This document shows, one piece after another, positions 33,658-42,677 of a stretch of 64,000 nt of DNA. The DNA is taken from contig JACKCN010000001.1 in NCBI GenBank assembly GCA_020634015.1, positions 169,001-233,000 on the forward strand. Direction: 5' to 3'. Below the pieces are notes generated by a model. It was not told the origin of the DNA and did not search any database. It was given only the letters and a program-made list of their open reading frames with translations. Positions within the stretch are counted from its first letter, which is position 1. Every line of letters starts with the position of its first letter. The stretch is from Candidatus Delongbacteria bacterium (lineage in GTDB: Bacteria; CAIWAD01). A program made the position numbers and the translations under genes.

Positions 33658-36516
33658 ATGAGGCTCTCCCCCACTGCCGGTACGATCCGTGTCGCCCTGA
33701 GCGTGCTCTGGATGCTGCCCCTGACCGGAACGCTGCGCGCCGAGATCGTGAACGAGAGCGGCTCGCTGCGCGAATTCCTTGCGGGCAGCGAACCGGGAGC
33801 GGCTTACGACAACTGGGTCAGTCATGTGGCCGAAGCGATTTCGCGCCCGGGCTACAACATGTACGCACCACCCGCGCTGGATACTCAGCTGAACGGCTTC
33901 GGCGGATTCCAGGTTCTGGAGGACAATGCCCCCGATACGGCGATTCTCCAGCTGTTCCGCGATCTGGCCGACGCCCTGCTGAACGGCGACTCCGCGGCTG
34001 CGGACCTGCTGTTGCAGAATGGCCCCGCGATCGACTACGACCTGGTGCGATTCACGGACACGGGACTGGGACGCGAATACTGGATGCTGCGCGAGCAACT
34101 GGACGCGAGTTTCACCGATCCTGGTCTGGACCCGGGCATCCTTGATGATGTGGTCGGTTCCTTCGTGCACGGCTGGGGGCTGTTCATCTTCTGCCCACAG
34201 GCCAGCCGACCGGAAATCGTGGTACAGGTGCCGCACCCCTGCGACGACTACCTGAGTCCCTACATCGCGCTGGAGTTCTTCCTGGAAGCCGATGCCGGGC
34301 TGATGATGCTCAACGGCGCGGGCCGCGAAGTGGCCCACCGCAACGAGACCTTCTCCAACGACACCAGTCTCTCGGACCCGACCCGCAACTGCGAGCACCC
34401 CTTTGCCGTGATCCACGAGCAGCTGGTGGACCACTGGCAGGAGCTGGGTCAGGAAGAGCTGGTGGTGCAGGTGCACAGCTACGACGACCTGGCGCACCGC
34501 GACCTGAAGAGTTGTGTGGTGGTGGGCGGGCGTTACAACCGGATCCACAATCCCGTGCTCGTGGACACGGGCGGTGGCTCCAAGGGTCTGTTCACCAACT
34601 TGCTGCAGCCCGTGTTCGCCGAGGATGAGCTGGGCTTCAGCCATGACGAGTGGCGCATCCAGGATTACATGTCCTCGAATCAACTCTACCCGGTGATCGT
34701 GTCGGGCGGCATTCCCGATTCCTCGCTGACCCTGTCGATCGCACCCGAGCTCTGGGGCTACGGCGAAAGCTGCCAATGGAACTATACCTATCCCGATCAC
34801 GGCGATGGCTATCCCGAGTGCGACGCGGGCGAGCGGGCGATCCACATCGAGATCGACGAACTGCCCACCCCGGCTCACGATCTGGGTGAAACCGAGTACT
34901 ACCACATCACGCCGCCCGCCGTGGCGTCCTGGCACAACTTCACCACCGCCTGGGCCTTCGCGCGGCCCGTGTTCGACAATCTGCTGGTGGCCCGCGACAG
35001 CCTGCGGGCGTTCGTGGATGACACGGCACCCACCACGCCCACCAACCTGCGGGTCAGTGGGTTCACCGCCAGCAGCCTGCGCATCGGCTGGAGACCCACC
35101 CTTTCCGACCGCTTCGATACCTACGAAGTGCTGGTGGACACAGCGGCCACCATCGGACCCACGGCGCGCCTGGTGAACAATTCCGAAGAGGACGAGCTCT
35201 GCTGGCCGGGCACCCGCCAGGTGGTGATCCACGGGCTGGATCTGCTGACCGTCTACAGCATTGGAATTCGGGCCCGGGACGCCCAGGGTCGCGTGTCGGA
35301 ACTCTCGAACATCGTGCAGGGAATGCCCGATGACCTGGACGCTCCTCTGGTGACCCTGCCCCCCGAGACCACGGGCTTTTCCGGCGGCGTGATACCGGTT
35401 TCGGCCGAGATCGTGGACGAGACGGGTGTCCAGCAGGCCACCCTGCAATGGGACACAGGATCAGGCTGGCAGAACGTGGTCATGGAGAATCTCTCCGGCA
35501 ACATCTGGGTCGGCAGCCTGGCACCGCTGGCTCCCGGCACCGTGGCACAGCTTCAGGTGATCGCCGTGGATGCAAGCGGGCATGACAACACGGCCACCAG
35601 CAGCCCGGGCATTCTGTCCGTGATGCATGACCTGTATGCGGACGGATTCAACGGAACCAGCGATTGGACACACGCCGCCTTCGGCGGGAACGTGGACCAG
35701 TGGCACCTCAGCACCACGCGCCACAGCGAAGGCACCCACGCCTGGAAGTTCGGCAGCACGGGCGCCGCGGACTATGCCAACAACGCCGCGGGCTGGCTCA
35801 CCAGCCCCGAGTACCTGGTGCCCATCGGGGCCAGCCAGGTGCGCGTGCAGTTTTCCAGCTGGGTCGAGGCCGAAACCTCGGGCTCGCAGCCCGACTCGTG
35901 CTACGACGGTGGCGTCGTGGATGTGAGCCTGGCGGACGGCGAGTGGCAGCCCGCACTGCTGAGCCCCGTGCTCAGCAAGGCTCTCAAGGGAAGCAGCCAG
36001 GTGCCTCTGGCCTGGCCACGTCGAATGTTCAGTGGCAACGAGGACTGGCGCAGTTACACGCTGCTGTTGCCTGCGGACACACGCACATTCCGGCTGCGCA
36101 TGGGATTCGTCAGCGACGGCAGCGTCGTGCGTGAAGGCTGGTACGTGGACGATCTGCGCGTGGGCGTGGTGATTCCCGAGAACCCCGAACTGGTCACCGA
36201 TCTGGTGATTCACCAGATACCGGGGAACATGTTGCAGCTGGACTGGGTGCCGGTATACGTGGCCACATCCTACCGGATCTACGCGGCCGATACGGTGGAT
36301 GCCCCGTCGTGGACTCTGCTGGGCGAAACGGAAGAAACCCGTTTCACCCTTGCCCTGCAGGCGGCACAGTCCGCGCGCTGGTTCCAGGTGCGCAGTGTGG
36401 TGCCCGACGCCCTGCTGCACTCCCTCGAGCGTGACACAGCGCCTCTGCGCCAGCCTCGCACCGGAGTGGCGGAGCCTGCGCGCCGGACGCGCCAGCAGAC
36501 TCAGGGAACCAAGTGA
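33658..36516 (+). CDS. Large secreted multidomain protein (FN3, MAM-like, C-terminal module)
   Basis: 952 residues. Signal peptide to ~28. Residues ~60-460 form an unassigned domain with conserved-looking histidines and acidic residues (VVQVPHPCDDYLSPYIALEF, LMMLNGAGREVAHRNETF, LVVQVHSYDDLAHRDLKSCV), loosely like N-formylglutamate-amidohydrolase or M14-like folds. Residues ~458-560 are an FN3 domain (TTPTNLRVSGFTASSLRIGW). A second Ig-like domain follows, then ~660-845 a MAM/immune-inhibitor-A-like jelly roll (TSPEYLVPIGASQVRVQFSS, REGWYVDDLRVGV). The shared C-terminal module follows (LVIHQIPGNMLQLDWVPVYV), with a ~40-residue basic tail. Its stop lies inside the converging minus-strand gene (16-bp overlap). 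Confidence 0.7.
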   Translation: MRLSPTAGTIRVALSVLWMLPLTGTLRAEIVNESGSLREFLAGSEPGAAYDNWVSHVAEAISRPGYNMYAPPALDTQLNGFGGFQVLEDNAPDTAILQLFRDLADALLNGDSAAADLLLQNGPAIDYDLVRFTDTGLGREYWMLREQLDASFTDPGLDPGILDDVVGSFVHGWGLFIFCPQASRPEIVVQVPHPCDDYLSPYIALEFFLEADAGLMMLNGAGREVAHRNETFSNDTSLSDPTRNCEHPFAVIHEQLVDHWQELGQEELVVQVHSYDDLAHRDLKSCVVVGGRYNRIHNPVLVDTGGGSKGLFTNLLQPVFAEDELGFSHDEWRIQDYMSSNQLYPVIVSGGIPDSSLTLSIAPELWGYGESCQWNYTYPDHGDGYPECDAGERAIHIEIDELPTPAHDLGETEYYHITPPAVASWHNFTTAWAFARPVFDNLLVARDSLRAFVDDTAPTTPTNLRVSGFTASSLRIGWRPTLSDRFDTYEVLVDTAATIGPTARLVNNSEEDELCWPGTRQVVIHGLDLLTVYSIGIRARDAQGRVSELSNIVQGMPDDLDAPLVTLPPETTGFSGGVIPVSAEIVDETGVQQATLQWDTGSGWQNVVMENLSGNIWVGSLAPLAPGTVAQLQVIAVDASGHDNTATSSPGILSVMHDLYADGFNGTSDWTHAAFGGNVDQWHLSTTRHSEGTHAWKFGSTGAADYANNAAGWLTSPEYLVPIGASQVRVQFSSWVEAETSGSQPDSCYDGGVVDVSLADGEWQPALLSPVLSKALKGSSQVPLAWPRRMFSGNEDWRSYTLLLPADTRTFRLRMGFVSDGSVVREGWYVDDLRVGVVIPENPELVTDLVIHQIPGNMLQLDWVPVYVATSYRIYAADTVDAPSWTLLGETEETRFTLALQAAQSARWFQVRSVVPDALLHSLERDTAPLRQPRTGVAEPARRTRQQTQGTK

Positions 36517-37127
36517 CCTTCGGGGTCCAGGCGGATCCGCTGACCCTTGCGGAAGGTCTGGCCGTCAATGGTGCAGCGTTTGGCCAGCCGGCAGGATTCC
36601 AGTGAGCCGTCGGGGTGCAGGGTGGTCATTCCGCCCTTTCCGAACAGCTCGGCCCAGACGGTGGCGCGCGCACAGGGTATCCCATCGATCTCGGTGGACC
36701 GGGAAAGCCAGGCCGTCCGCAGGCTGCCATCGGGGTGGAACCCGGTCATCCAGTCGTGCCCACCACCACGCAGGGGCAAGCCCTGGAGTTCCATCGGGGC
36801 GGGCAGCAGGCAGTCGCGTACCCAGCCAGTGGGCGTATACAACAACCGGGTATCGGCGGGCAGCAGATTCTCCCCCAGCATGTCACCCTTCAACAGGCGC
36901 ACGCTGGGAACGGCCCAGACCTGCGCGGGTTGCACCTGCAATACGCGCTCCATGGACAGTTCGGGCAGCGGAGCACGCTCGAGGGGAACCCCTTCCTGGG
37001 CCAGCACCGGCCAGGGGCCGCAGAGCAGGCCCGCCATGACCAGACACCACGAGGCAATGCCGGCGGTGCACGCCGCAGGTCCGGAACAGGTCTGGACGGG
37101 GCGCGCATGGTGGAATCGGACCGACAT
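36501..37127 (-). CDS. Exported protein with HPDGSL repeats
   Basis: 208 residues. A long N-terminal region with a hydrophobic export segment (AGIASWCLVMAGLLCGPWPV, cut near LAQ). The C-terminal half holds repeats of about 40 residues: FHPDGSLRTAWLSRSTEIDG, LHPDGSLESCRLAKRCTIDG, and a final RIRLDPEGHLVP. Each repeat has an HPDGSL turn and an IDG strand, giving a MORN-like or YwqK-like beta arrangement. No function is known. The ATG at 37127 has AGGAG nine bases upstream. The gene is divergent from msrA. Confidence 0.6.
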   Translation of the reverse strand: MSVRFHHARPVQTCSGPAACTAGIASWCLVMAGLLCGPWPVLAQEGVPLERAPLPELSMERVLQVQPAQVWAVPSVRLLKGDMLGENLLPADTRLLYTPTGWVRDCLLPAPMELQGLPLRGGGHDWMTGFHPDGSLRTAWLSRSTEIDGIPCARATVWAELFGKGGMTTLHPDGSLESCRLAKRCTIDGQTFRKGQRIRLDPEGHLVP

Positions 37128-37296
37128 GGGAACTCTCCTGAGCAATGTGATGGAATCGTGACATCCCGGGCCAGTTCATCGGGAACCGCAGGACGACCAG
37201 GACAGTCTGGAGAAAAGGTCCGGCACCCGCAAGCCGCTTCCCGGACCGGAAGCGTCGGGGCGAGCCGGGGCCCGAATCGCCAGCAAGGAGACCGAC

Positions 37297-37920
37297 ATGC
37301 GCACACACACGACCCTGCTGGGTTGCCTGGCTCTGATGCTCTGGGCGGCCCCCGGGCAGGCAGCAGGCAGCCGCAGCGAGAAGGAACACACAATGAGCAC
37401 GCCAGGAACGGAAAGCATTTTCTTCGGAGCCGGTTGTTTCTGGTGCACCGAAGCGGCCTTCGCGCTGGTGCCGGGCGTGAGCGCGGTCACCGTGGGGTAC
37501 CAGGGCGGCAGCACTCCGGACCCCAGCTACCATCAGGTCTGCTCAGGCAGCTCGGGGCATGCCGAGGTCGCGCGCGTTGACTACGACCCCTCCGGGACCA
37601 ACCTGGACCAGCTGTTCGACGTGTTCTGGACGGTGCACGATCCCACCACCCTCAACCGCCAGGGCGCCGATGTGGGCACCCAGTACCGCTCGGTGATCTT
37701 CTGTTCCACGGACGAGCAGCTCAGCGCGGCCAAGGCTTCGCGCGAGCGCAAGCAGCAGGAACTGGCGGATCCGATCGTGACCGAGATCCTGCGCGCGCCG
37801 GTTTTCCATCCTGCGGAGGCCGATCATCAGGACTATTTCCTCAACAACCCGGATGCAGGGTACTGCCGCATGGTGATCGCACCCAAAGTCAAGAAGGTCC
37901 AGAAGCTGCTGGATCATTGA
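37297..37920 (+). CDS. msrA: Exported peptide-methionine (S)-S-oxide reductase MsrA
   Basis: 207 residues. An N-terminal signal peptide (LGCLALMLWAAPGQAAG) precedes a complete MsrA domain: active-site GAGCFWCTEAAF, VSAVTVGYQGG, YHQVCSGSSGHAEVARVDYD, VFWTVHDPTTLNRQGADVGT, QYRSVIFC and ADHQDYFLNNPDAGYC. The second Cys (AGYC) is the likely resolving residue. It repairs methionine-S-sulfoxide, here probably in the periplasm. The ATG at 37297 has AAGGAG with good spacing. An internal ATG at 37393 would give a cytoplasmic form. A terminator follows. Confidence 0.93.
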   Translation: MRTHTTLLGCLALMLWAAPGQAAGSRSEKEHTMSTPGTESIFFGAGCFWCTEAAFALVPGVSAVTVGYQGGSTPDPSYHQVCSGSSGHAEVARVDYDPSGTNLDQLFDVFWTVHDPTTLNRQGADVGTQYRSVIFCSTDEQLSAAKASRERKQQELADPIVTEILRAPVFHPAEADHQDYFLNNPDAGYCRMVIAPKVKKVQKLLDH

Positions 37921-38022
37921 CCAGGGCGCCCAAGTCCGGGGCAGCGGTTGGCGGTGATTCCAATGGCACTCCCCCGGAATGGGGCGCAGGTGGCTTCCTT
38001 CCCTTGCGTGTCCGATCTTCCG

Positions 38023-38064
38023 TCCCCTGTTCGCAAGCTTCGAGCGGACAGGGGATTCTCTTTC
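38023..38064 (+). terminator. Terminator downstream of msrA
   Basis: A 12-bp stem: TCCCCTGT with ACAGGGGA (38023-38030 and 38048-38055), continued by TCGC/GCGG with one T-G pair. Loop AAGCTTCGA. TTCTCTTTC follows. Confidence 0.75.
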
Positions 38065-38124
38065 AGTCCCATGGTATCCTCCGCGTGACCGCACCTGGCA
38101 CGACGGAACAGGAAAGGTCTTCCC

Positions 38125-39984
38125 GTGCCTCCTCTGATCACGGTTCGCGGACTGCAAAAGTCCTTCGGCAGCCAGACTCTGTTCAGCGAACTGGGATTTT
38201 CCGTGCAGGACGGGGAGCGGCTGGGCATTCTGGGTGCCAATGGCAGCGGAAAGTCCACCTTGCTGAAGATTCTGGCCGGCCAGGAGACCGCCAACGCGGG
38301 CGAGATCCAGCGGATGAAGGGCCTGCGCACCGGCTGGTTGCCCCAGGAAGAGGAACTGCCCGCCGAGCCCAGCGTCTCGGCCTGGCTGCTGCAGGCGCTT
38401 GCGGGTGAGGCTCTGGACCCTCACGAAGCCCAGGTCCGGGTGGAGATCATGCTGGGGCGGGCCGGATTCAGCGACCCGGAGCAGCCGGTGGGCCAACTCT
38501 CGGGCGGCTGGCGCAAGCGCCTGGCCATCGCCCGGGCCCTGCTGGGCGAACCGCGCCTGCTGCTGCTGGACGAGCCCACCAACCATCTCGATCTGGGCGG
38601 CATCCAGTGGCTCGAGGAACTGCTGCCCACCCTGGGCATCACTCTGGTGCTGGTCTGCCACGATCGCTGGTTCATGGAACGGGTCTGCACCCGGGTGGGC
38701 GAATTGAGTGTGCGCTACCCCGATGGCTTCTTCTCCTGTGCGGGGGGCTGGGCGGCCTTCCAGCAGCAGAAAGCACGCTTTCTGGAAGCCCAGCTCAGCC
38801 GTCAGGCTGGCATGGAAACCCGCCTGCGCCGCGAGCTGGACTGGTTGGCCCGTGGCCCCAAGGCCCGCGCCACCAAGGCCCAGTACCGGATTGACGCCGC
38901 CAACAAGCTGGAAGAGGATGTGCGCAGCGGACGGCAGCGCACGGCGGACAACAGTGCCGCAGGTCTGGCATTCACGGCCAGCGGCCGCCAGAGCCGTCAG
39001 TTGCTGGTACTGGAAGGATTGGGAAAGTCACTGGGCGGCCGGCTGCTGTTCCAGGATCTGTCGCTGCGTCTTGGGCCCGGAGACCGGCTGGGCCTGCTGG
39101 GCGACAACGGCTCGGGCAAGACCACCCTGCTGCGCATCATCTGTGATACCGAAACACCGGATACGGGCACACTGCGTCGGGCCGACAAACTGCGAATCGT
39201 GCTCTTCGAACAGGACCGCAGCCGGCTGGACAAGACGGCCACGCTCAAGGAGGCGCTCTGTCCCACGGGTGATCAGGTCACCTTCAGGGGAGTGCCCGTG
39301 CATGTCAACGCCTGGGCCGAGCGTTTCCTCTTCCGCAAGGAACAGCTGGCCATGCCCGTCTCACAGCTCTCGGGTGGCGAACAGGCCCGCGTGCTGCTGA
39401 CCCGGCTGATGCTCGAGGAAGCCGACCTGCTGATCCTGGACGAACCCACCAACGACCTGGACCTGGATACGCGCAATCTGCTCGAGGACAGCCTTGCCGA
39501 ATTCCCCGGTGCGGTGATCCTGGTCAGCCACGACCGCGCCCTGCTGGACTCCGTGTGTACCTCACTGCTGGTGCTGGATGGGCGTGGTGCGGCTCACCAA
39601 CTGGCCGACCTGGCCCAGTGGCAGCGCACCCAGCGCCGCCTGCTGGCCGAGGAAGAGGCCGCACGGACCGTGCGCCAGCCCCGCAAGCCGGCTCCCGCCA
39701 ACCCGGTACCGGCAGCCCCCAGACTGAGCTGGAAGCAGGAACAGGAACTGAAGGCGCTGGAAGAAAAACTGGAAGAGCTGGAACACAGCCTGGAAGGTCT
39801 CACGCAGGAACTGGATCTGCCCGAACTGCAGCAGGACCCGGAGCGGCTGCGTGCACATTGCCAGACGCTGCAGGACGAGCAGGATCGCTACGACGAGACT
39901 TTTCTGCGCTGGGGCGAACTCGAAGAACTGCGACTGGCGGCCCAGGCGGCGCGCCAGAGCGGCACTCGGGGCAGCCCGTCCTGA
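38125..39984 (+). CDS. Uup-like ABC-F ATPase
   Basis: 619 residues. Two ABC domains: Walker A GANGSGKSTLL and GDNGSGKTTLL, signatures LSGGWRKRLAIARALLG and LSGGEQARVLLTRLML, Walker B LLLLDEPTNHLD and LLILDEPTNDLD. A C-terminal coiled coil (LSWKQEQELKALEEKLEELE, SLEGLTQELDLPELQQDPE) is the mark of the Uup subgroup, which binds ribosomes or branched DNA. The first signature has W in place of the usual E (SGGW), also seen in other Uup proteins. The GTG start at 38125 has GGAAAGG seven bases upstream. Distinct from EttA at 25960. Confidence 0.88.
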   Translation: MPPLITVRGLQKSFGSQTLFSELGFSVQDGERLGILGANGSGKSTLLKILAGQETANAGEIQRMKGLRTGWLPQEEELPAEPSVSAWLLQALAGEALDPHEAQVRVEIMLGRAGFSDPEQPVGQLSGGWRKRLAIARALLGEPRLLLLDEPTNHLDLGGIQWLEELLPTLGITLVLVCHDRWFMERVCTRVGELSVRYPDGFFSCAGGWAAFQQQKARFLEAQLSRQAGMETRLRRELDWLARGPKARATKAQYRIDAANKLEEDVRSGRQRTADNSAAGLAFTASGRQSRQLLVLEGLGKSLGGRLLFQDLSLRLGPGDRLGLLGDNGSGKTTLLRIICDTETPDTGTLRRADKLRIVLFEQDRSRLDKTATLKEALCPTGDQVTFRGVPVHVNAWAERFLFRKEQLAMPVSQLSGGEQARVLLTRLMLEEADLLILDEPTNDLDLDTRNLLEDSLAEFPGAVILVSHDRALLDSVCTSLLVLDGRGAAHQLADLAQWQRTQRRLLAEEEAARTVRQPRKPAPANPVPAAPRLSWKQEQELKALEEKLEELEHSLEGLTQELDLPELQQDPERLRAHCQTLQDEQDRYDETFLRWGELEELRLAAQAARQSGTRGSPS

Positions 39985-40053
39985 CCTTCCCCCGCACCGC
40001 CCGCGAGATACGGCGGACTGACACACAATCCGACCGCTGTCCCACATCCCCGA

Positions 40054-40686
40054 CTACAGCTCACCCTGCCAGTGACTGATCCTCCACAGGTACAGGCTGG
40101 CCACGCTGCGCCAGGGACTCCAGACAAGCGCCCGCTCGATGGCCTGGGCGGGCGTGATGCTTTCCAGCCCGTCCACGCGGCAGATTCCGGCCCGCAGCGC
40201 CAGGTCGCCTCCACTGAACACATCGGGCCGCCCCAGCGAGAACAGCAGAAACATCTCGGCACTCCAGCGCCCGATGCCCGTGACACGTGTCAGCGCCTCG
40301 ATGATCTCTTCCTCGGGTCTGTGGACAAAGCGGTAGTTGCGCAGGTGCCCGCTGTCGAAGGCCTGGGCCAGGCTGCGCAGGTAGCCTCGTTTCTGGCGGC
40401 TGATTCCGGCGGACTGGAGGCTGGCGTCGTCGAGACGCAGAAAATCACCGGGCCGGGGATGGCCGGGGCGCGCGCAGAGTGCGAAACAGCGCGCGATCAT
40501 GGTGGCGGCTGCCCGGTTGGAAACCTGCTGGGCGATGATCGCACGGCAGAGACTGCGGAATGCGGGGCGAGCGGGCCTGAGTTCCAGTGGCCCGATGCGC
40601 CCGAACCAGGGAGCCAGCGCCGGGTCCACGCGCTTCAGGTGGGCCAGGGCTTCTGCAGGCAGGAAGCCATTCAATGATGAGGGCAC
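40054..40686 (-). CDS. DNA-3-methyladenine glycosylase II-like (AlkA/HhH-GPD)
   Basis: A 210-residue base-excision-repair glycosylase. FRSLCRAIIAQQVSNRAAAT is the conserved N-terminal helix. The helix-hairpin-helix segment is ALTRVTGIGRWSAEMFLLFS. The catalytic Asp is in GRPDVFSGGDLALRAGICRV. It lacks the N-terminal beta domain of E. coli AlkA, so it is closer to the shorter Mag-type enzymes. The GTG at 40686 has AAAGGA six bases upstream; longer in-frame sequence upstream shows no similarity. Confidence 0.88.
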   Translation of the reverse strand: MPSSLNGFLPAEALAHLKRVDPALAPWFGRIGPLELRPARPAFRSLCRAIIAQQVSNRAAATMIARCFALCARPGHPRPGDFLRLDDASLQSAGISRQKRGYLRSLAQAFDSGHLRNYRFVHRPEEEIIEALTRVTGIGRWSAEMFLLFSLGRPDVFSGGDLALRAGICRVDGLESITPAQAIERALVWSPWRSVASLYLWRISHWQGEL

Positions 40687-40893
40687 GGTGCGTCCTTTCG
40701 CTTGAAGCCCCAAGGTGGGAAACCGGCTGGGTGAGCCACCACGGGAAGTAGGCAACCGCGAACTTTGACCGCTCACGCCAATTTCCACCGATTGAGGGCA
40801 ATTCAACCAGGCCTTGCACCAGCTCCCAGTACGAGCGAATCCTCCCGGATCGCACCCAATTGCATGTTCTGAAACATCTTGCGAAGCCTCCCG

Positions 40894-40918
40894 GGAATGG
40901 CACGGTTCTGGCCATTCC
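40894..40918 (+). promoter_or_regulatory. Inverted repeat upstream of lipoprotein 1
   Basis: GGAATGGC (40894-40901) and GCCATTCC (40911-40918), nine-base spacer. The same bases include TGGCAC and a GG-N10-GC spacing (40899-40912), as in sigma-54 promoters, 33 bp before the start codon. Operator or promoter role is a guess. Confidence 0.3.
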
Positions 40919-40944
40919 TCAGGCATCAGACGAAAGGGAACTCG

Positions 40945-41568
40945 ATGCAAAAGATGTTCAGAATAGGTGAAGCCCTGCTCTGGTTGGGGCTTCTGGCGGG
41001 ATTCACCGGGTGCAACGATGGCGCACCCGCGGGCCACGAGGAAGGGCGGGTCTTCCAGACCGGCGAGGTGCAGCTGGTTCAGCCGGACCTGCTGGTGCAG
41101 AAAGCGGCATTGACCGATGGCGGCAGCAGCCTGAGCAATCTGCTCAGCCCGGATTACTTCGACTTCACCGTCAGGCCCGATCGGATCACGGACTACGATC
41201 ACGGCTACTTCAGCTGGTACTCCCAACCGGGCACGGTGGCGTCGCGCACCAACATTGCCGGTACCTGGATGGGGCCGCGCGGTTTCTACGGGTATGACAT
41301 GTCGCCCCACGGCCTGAATTTTGGCCAGGCGGTGGACTTGGGCATCGATGTGACTCCCGTGGTGATCCTGGGCCTGGCGGACGTTGACAACCTGGTGATG
41401 CTGCTGGACAACGAGGATGGCACCTACACGGAAATTCCGGCCACGGTCGAGACCATGGGCCTGGAAGCACTTGGAACACTGCGCTACCAGCTGAAAGGCA
41501 CGGTCTGGCACTTTTCCAAGTATGTCATCGGCATTGGCCCTCCTCCGGGGGGAAGTGGGGACAACTGA
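40945..41568 (+). CDS. Lipoprotein 1 of a tandem trio (ZU5-like domain)
   Basis: 207 residues. Lipobox LLAGFTGC-ND, Cys about residue 23. The mature protein has one beta-rich domain: WMGPRGFYGYDMSPHGLNFG, AVDLGIDVTPVVIL, LVMLLDNEDGTYTEIPA, and then HFSKYVIGIGPPPGGSGDN at the very C-terminus. The segment PHGLNFGQAVDLGIDV resembles the ZU5 beta-sandwich core (GP-GL-F-PV-L-I). The two following genes are paralogues with the same block order and the same tail. ATG at 40945 with AAGGG upstream. It has its own terminator. Function unknown; probably displayed on the outer envelope. Confidence 0.72.
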   Translation: MQKMFRIGEALLWLGLLAGFTGCNDGAPAGHEEGRVFQTGEVQLVQPDLLVQKAALTDGGSSLSNLLSPDYFDFTVRPDRITDYDHGYFSWYSQPGTVASRTNIAGTWMGPRGFYGYDMSPHGLNFGQAVDLGIDVTPVVILGLADVDNLVMLLDNEDGTYTEIPATVETMGLEALGTLRYQLKGTVWHFSKYVIGIGPPPGGSGDN

Positions 41569-41610
41569 TCCGATGAGTGCCGGCCAACGCATGGGCCGGA
41601 CCAAGGGGAG

Positions 41611-41641
41611 AAAGGCTGCCTGGCAACGGGCGGCCTTTTTT
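41611..41641 (+). terminator. Terminator of lipoprotein 1
   Basis: AAAGGCTGCC (41611-41620) pairs with GGCGGCCTTT (41629-41638, one T-G) around TGGCAACG; the T run continues to 41641. Confidence 0.85.
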
Positions 41642-41739
41642 GCTCACCGGGGCATCTGCCCCACTGCCGGTGGTGGATTTGCCCACAGGTTACATGAGTG
41701 GAATCAGGCAAGTGCTTGAAAAACAAATGAAAACCACTT

Positions 41740-41764
41740 GTGCCATGATTGGCACGATAACTGC
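41740..41764 (+). promoter_or_regulatory. Inverted repeat and sigma-54-like promoter upstream of lipoprotein 2
   Basis: GTGCCA-TGAT-TGGCAC (41740-41755) is a perfect inverted repeat. The right arm also starts TGGCACGATAACTGC (41750-41764), one base from the -24/-12 consensus TGGCAC-N5-TTGC with correct GG-N10-GC spacing. It lies 54 bp before the start codon. Confidence 0.4.
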
Positions 41765-41817
41765 GTGATCCTTCTCGGTGCCGGGCATTCCGGCCCACGG
41801 ATCCCAAGGAGGTCAAG

Positions 41818-42507
41818 ATGCTCAAACTCCCCCCGAAGCTGGCAGCGATCAGCGTTCTGGCGCTTCTGCTGATTGGCTGCAGCAGCGAACAGACGAATTT
41901 CAGCGAAGAATCCGCCGTCACCCTCGATGACGCCCAGATCACTCTGGTGCAACTCGAAGGGCTCACGACAAAGGGACATGCGATCGATGGTGGACGCCGC
42001 AATGGGCATGGCGGGCACTCGGGCGAGGAAGACGATGCCCCGGAAACCGACGGCATCCAGGTCGACGATCCCGACCATTTCGACCTGCTGCATCCCGACA
42101 ATTTCAGCTTCACGCTGGCTGCGGATCAGCCCACCAGCGTGCGGCACAATTACTTCGGTTTCCGGGCACCCGCGGGTGCTGTCTCACGGGACAGAGATCT
42201 GCTCTCCCGTTGGTTGGGGCCCAGTGGGTACTACGGCTTCGAGATGCAGCCCCATGGGCTGAACTTCGAGCAACCGGTGGATCTGCTGATCGACGTGACG
42301 CCACTGATCGAGTGCCATTTTCCGCTGGAGCGGCTGATCGTGCTGCTGGACAATGAAAACGGGACCTGGACGGTCATCGCCAGTCAGCCGGAAGAGGATC
42401 CCCGCGAGGACCAGAGCACCAGAATCATGTTGCGCGCGACTCTGCAGCATTTCTCCAAGTACTGCATCGGCATCGGCCCCCCACCGGGAGGGTCCGGAGA
42501 CCACTAG
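41818..42507 (+). CDS. Lipoprotein 2 of a tandem trio (ZU5-like domain)
   Basis: 229 residues. Lipobox LALLLIGC-SS. After a His/Gly/Asp-rich spacer unique to this copy (GHAIDGGRRNGHGGHSGEED) the shared domain follows: WLGPSGYYGFEMQPHGLNFE, PVDLLIDVTPL, LIVLLDNENGTWTVIAS, and the tail HFSKYCIGIGPPPGGSGDH. The spacer could bind metal, but this is inference. An excellent AAGGAGG lies five bases before the ATG. Clearly paralogous to its neighbours on both sides. Function unknown. Confidence 0.72.
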   Translation: MLKLPPKLAAISVLALLLIGCSSEQTNFSEESAVTLDDAQITLVQLEGLTTKGHAIDGGRRNGHGGHSGEEDDAPETDGIQVDDPDHFDLLHPDNFSFTLAADQPTSVRHNYFGFRAPAGAVSRDRDLLSRWLGPSGYYGFEMQPHGLNFEQPVDLLIDVTPLIECHFPLERLIVLLDNENGTWTVIASQPEEDPREDQSTRIMLRATLQHFSKYCIGIGPPPGGSGDH

Positions 42508-42534
42508 ACGCCCCGCAGTCTTTCGCGCACGCCG

Positions 42535-42575
42535 ACAGGCCGCCCCTCCCCGGGGGCGGCCTGTTTCATTTTTTA
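42535..42575 (+). terminator. Terminator of lipoprotein 2
   Basis: Perfect 12-bp stem ACAGGCCGCCCC / GGGGCGGCCTGT (42535-42546 with 42553-42564), loop TCCCCG, followed by a T-rich run (TTCATTTTTT). Confidence 0.93.
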
Positions 42576-42677
42576 CATCGTTCAGCTTTGTGAACTGACC
42601 CCATTGTCACCCACCAACTGACATTCGTCAACTGAATGTGACCCCTGGAACCACACCTTGTCGCCCGGGTCCTGAAA

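Noticed and set aside
33643..35448. A 601-residue open frame on minus
   Set aside because: Antisense to the 952-residue secreted protein, which has a signal peptide and FN3/MAM domains.
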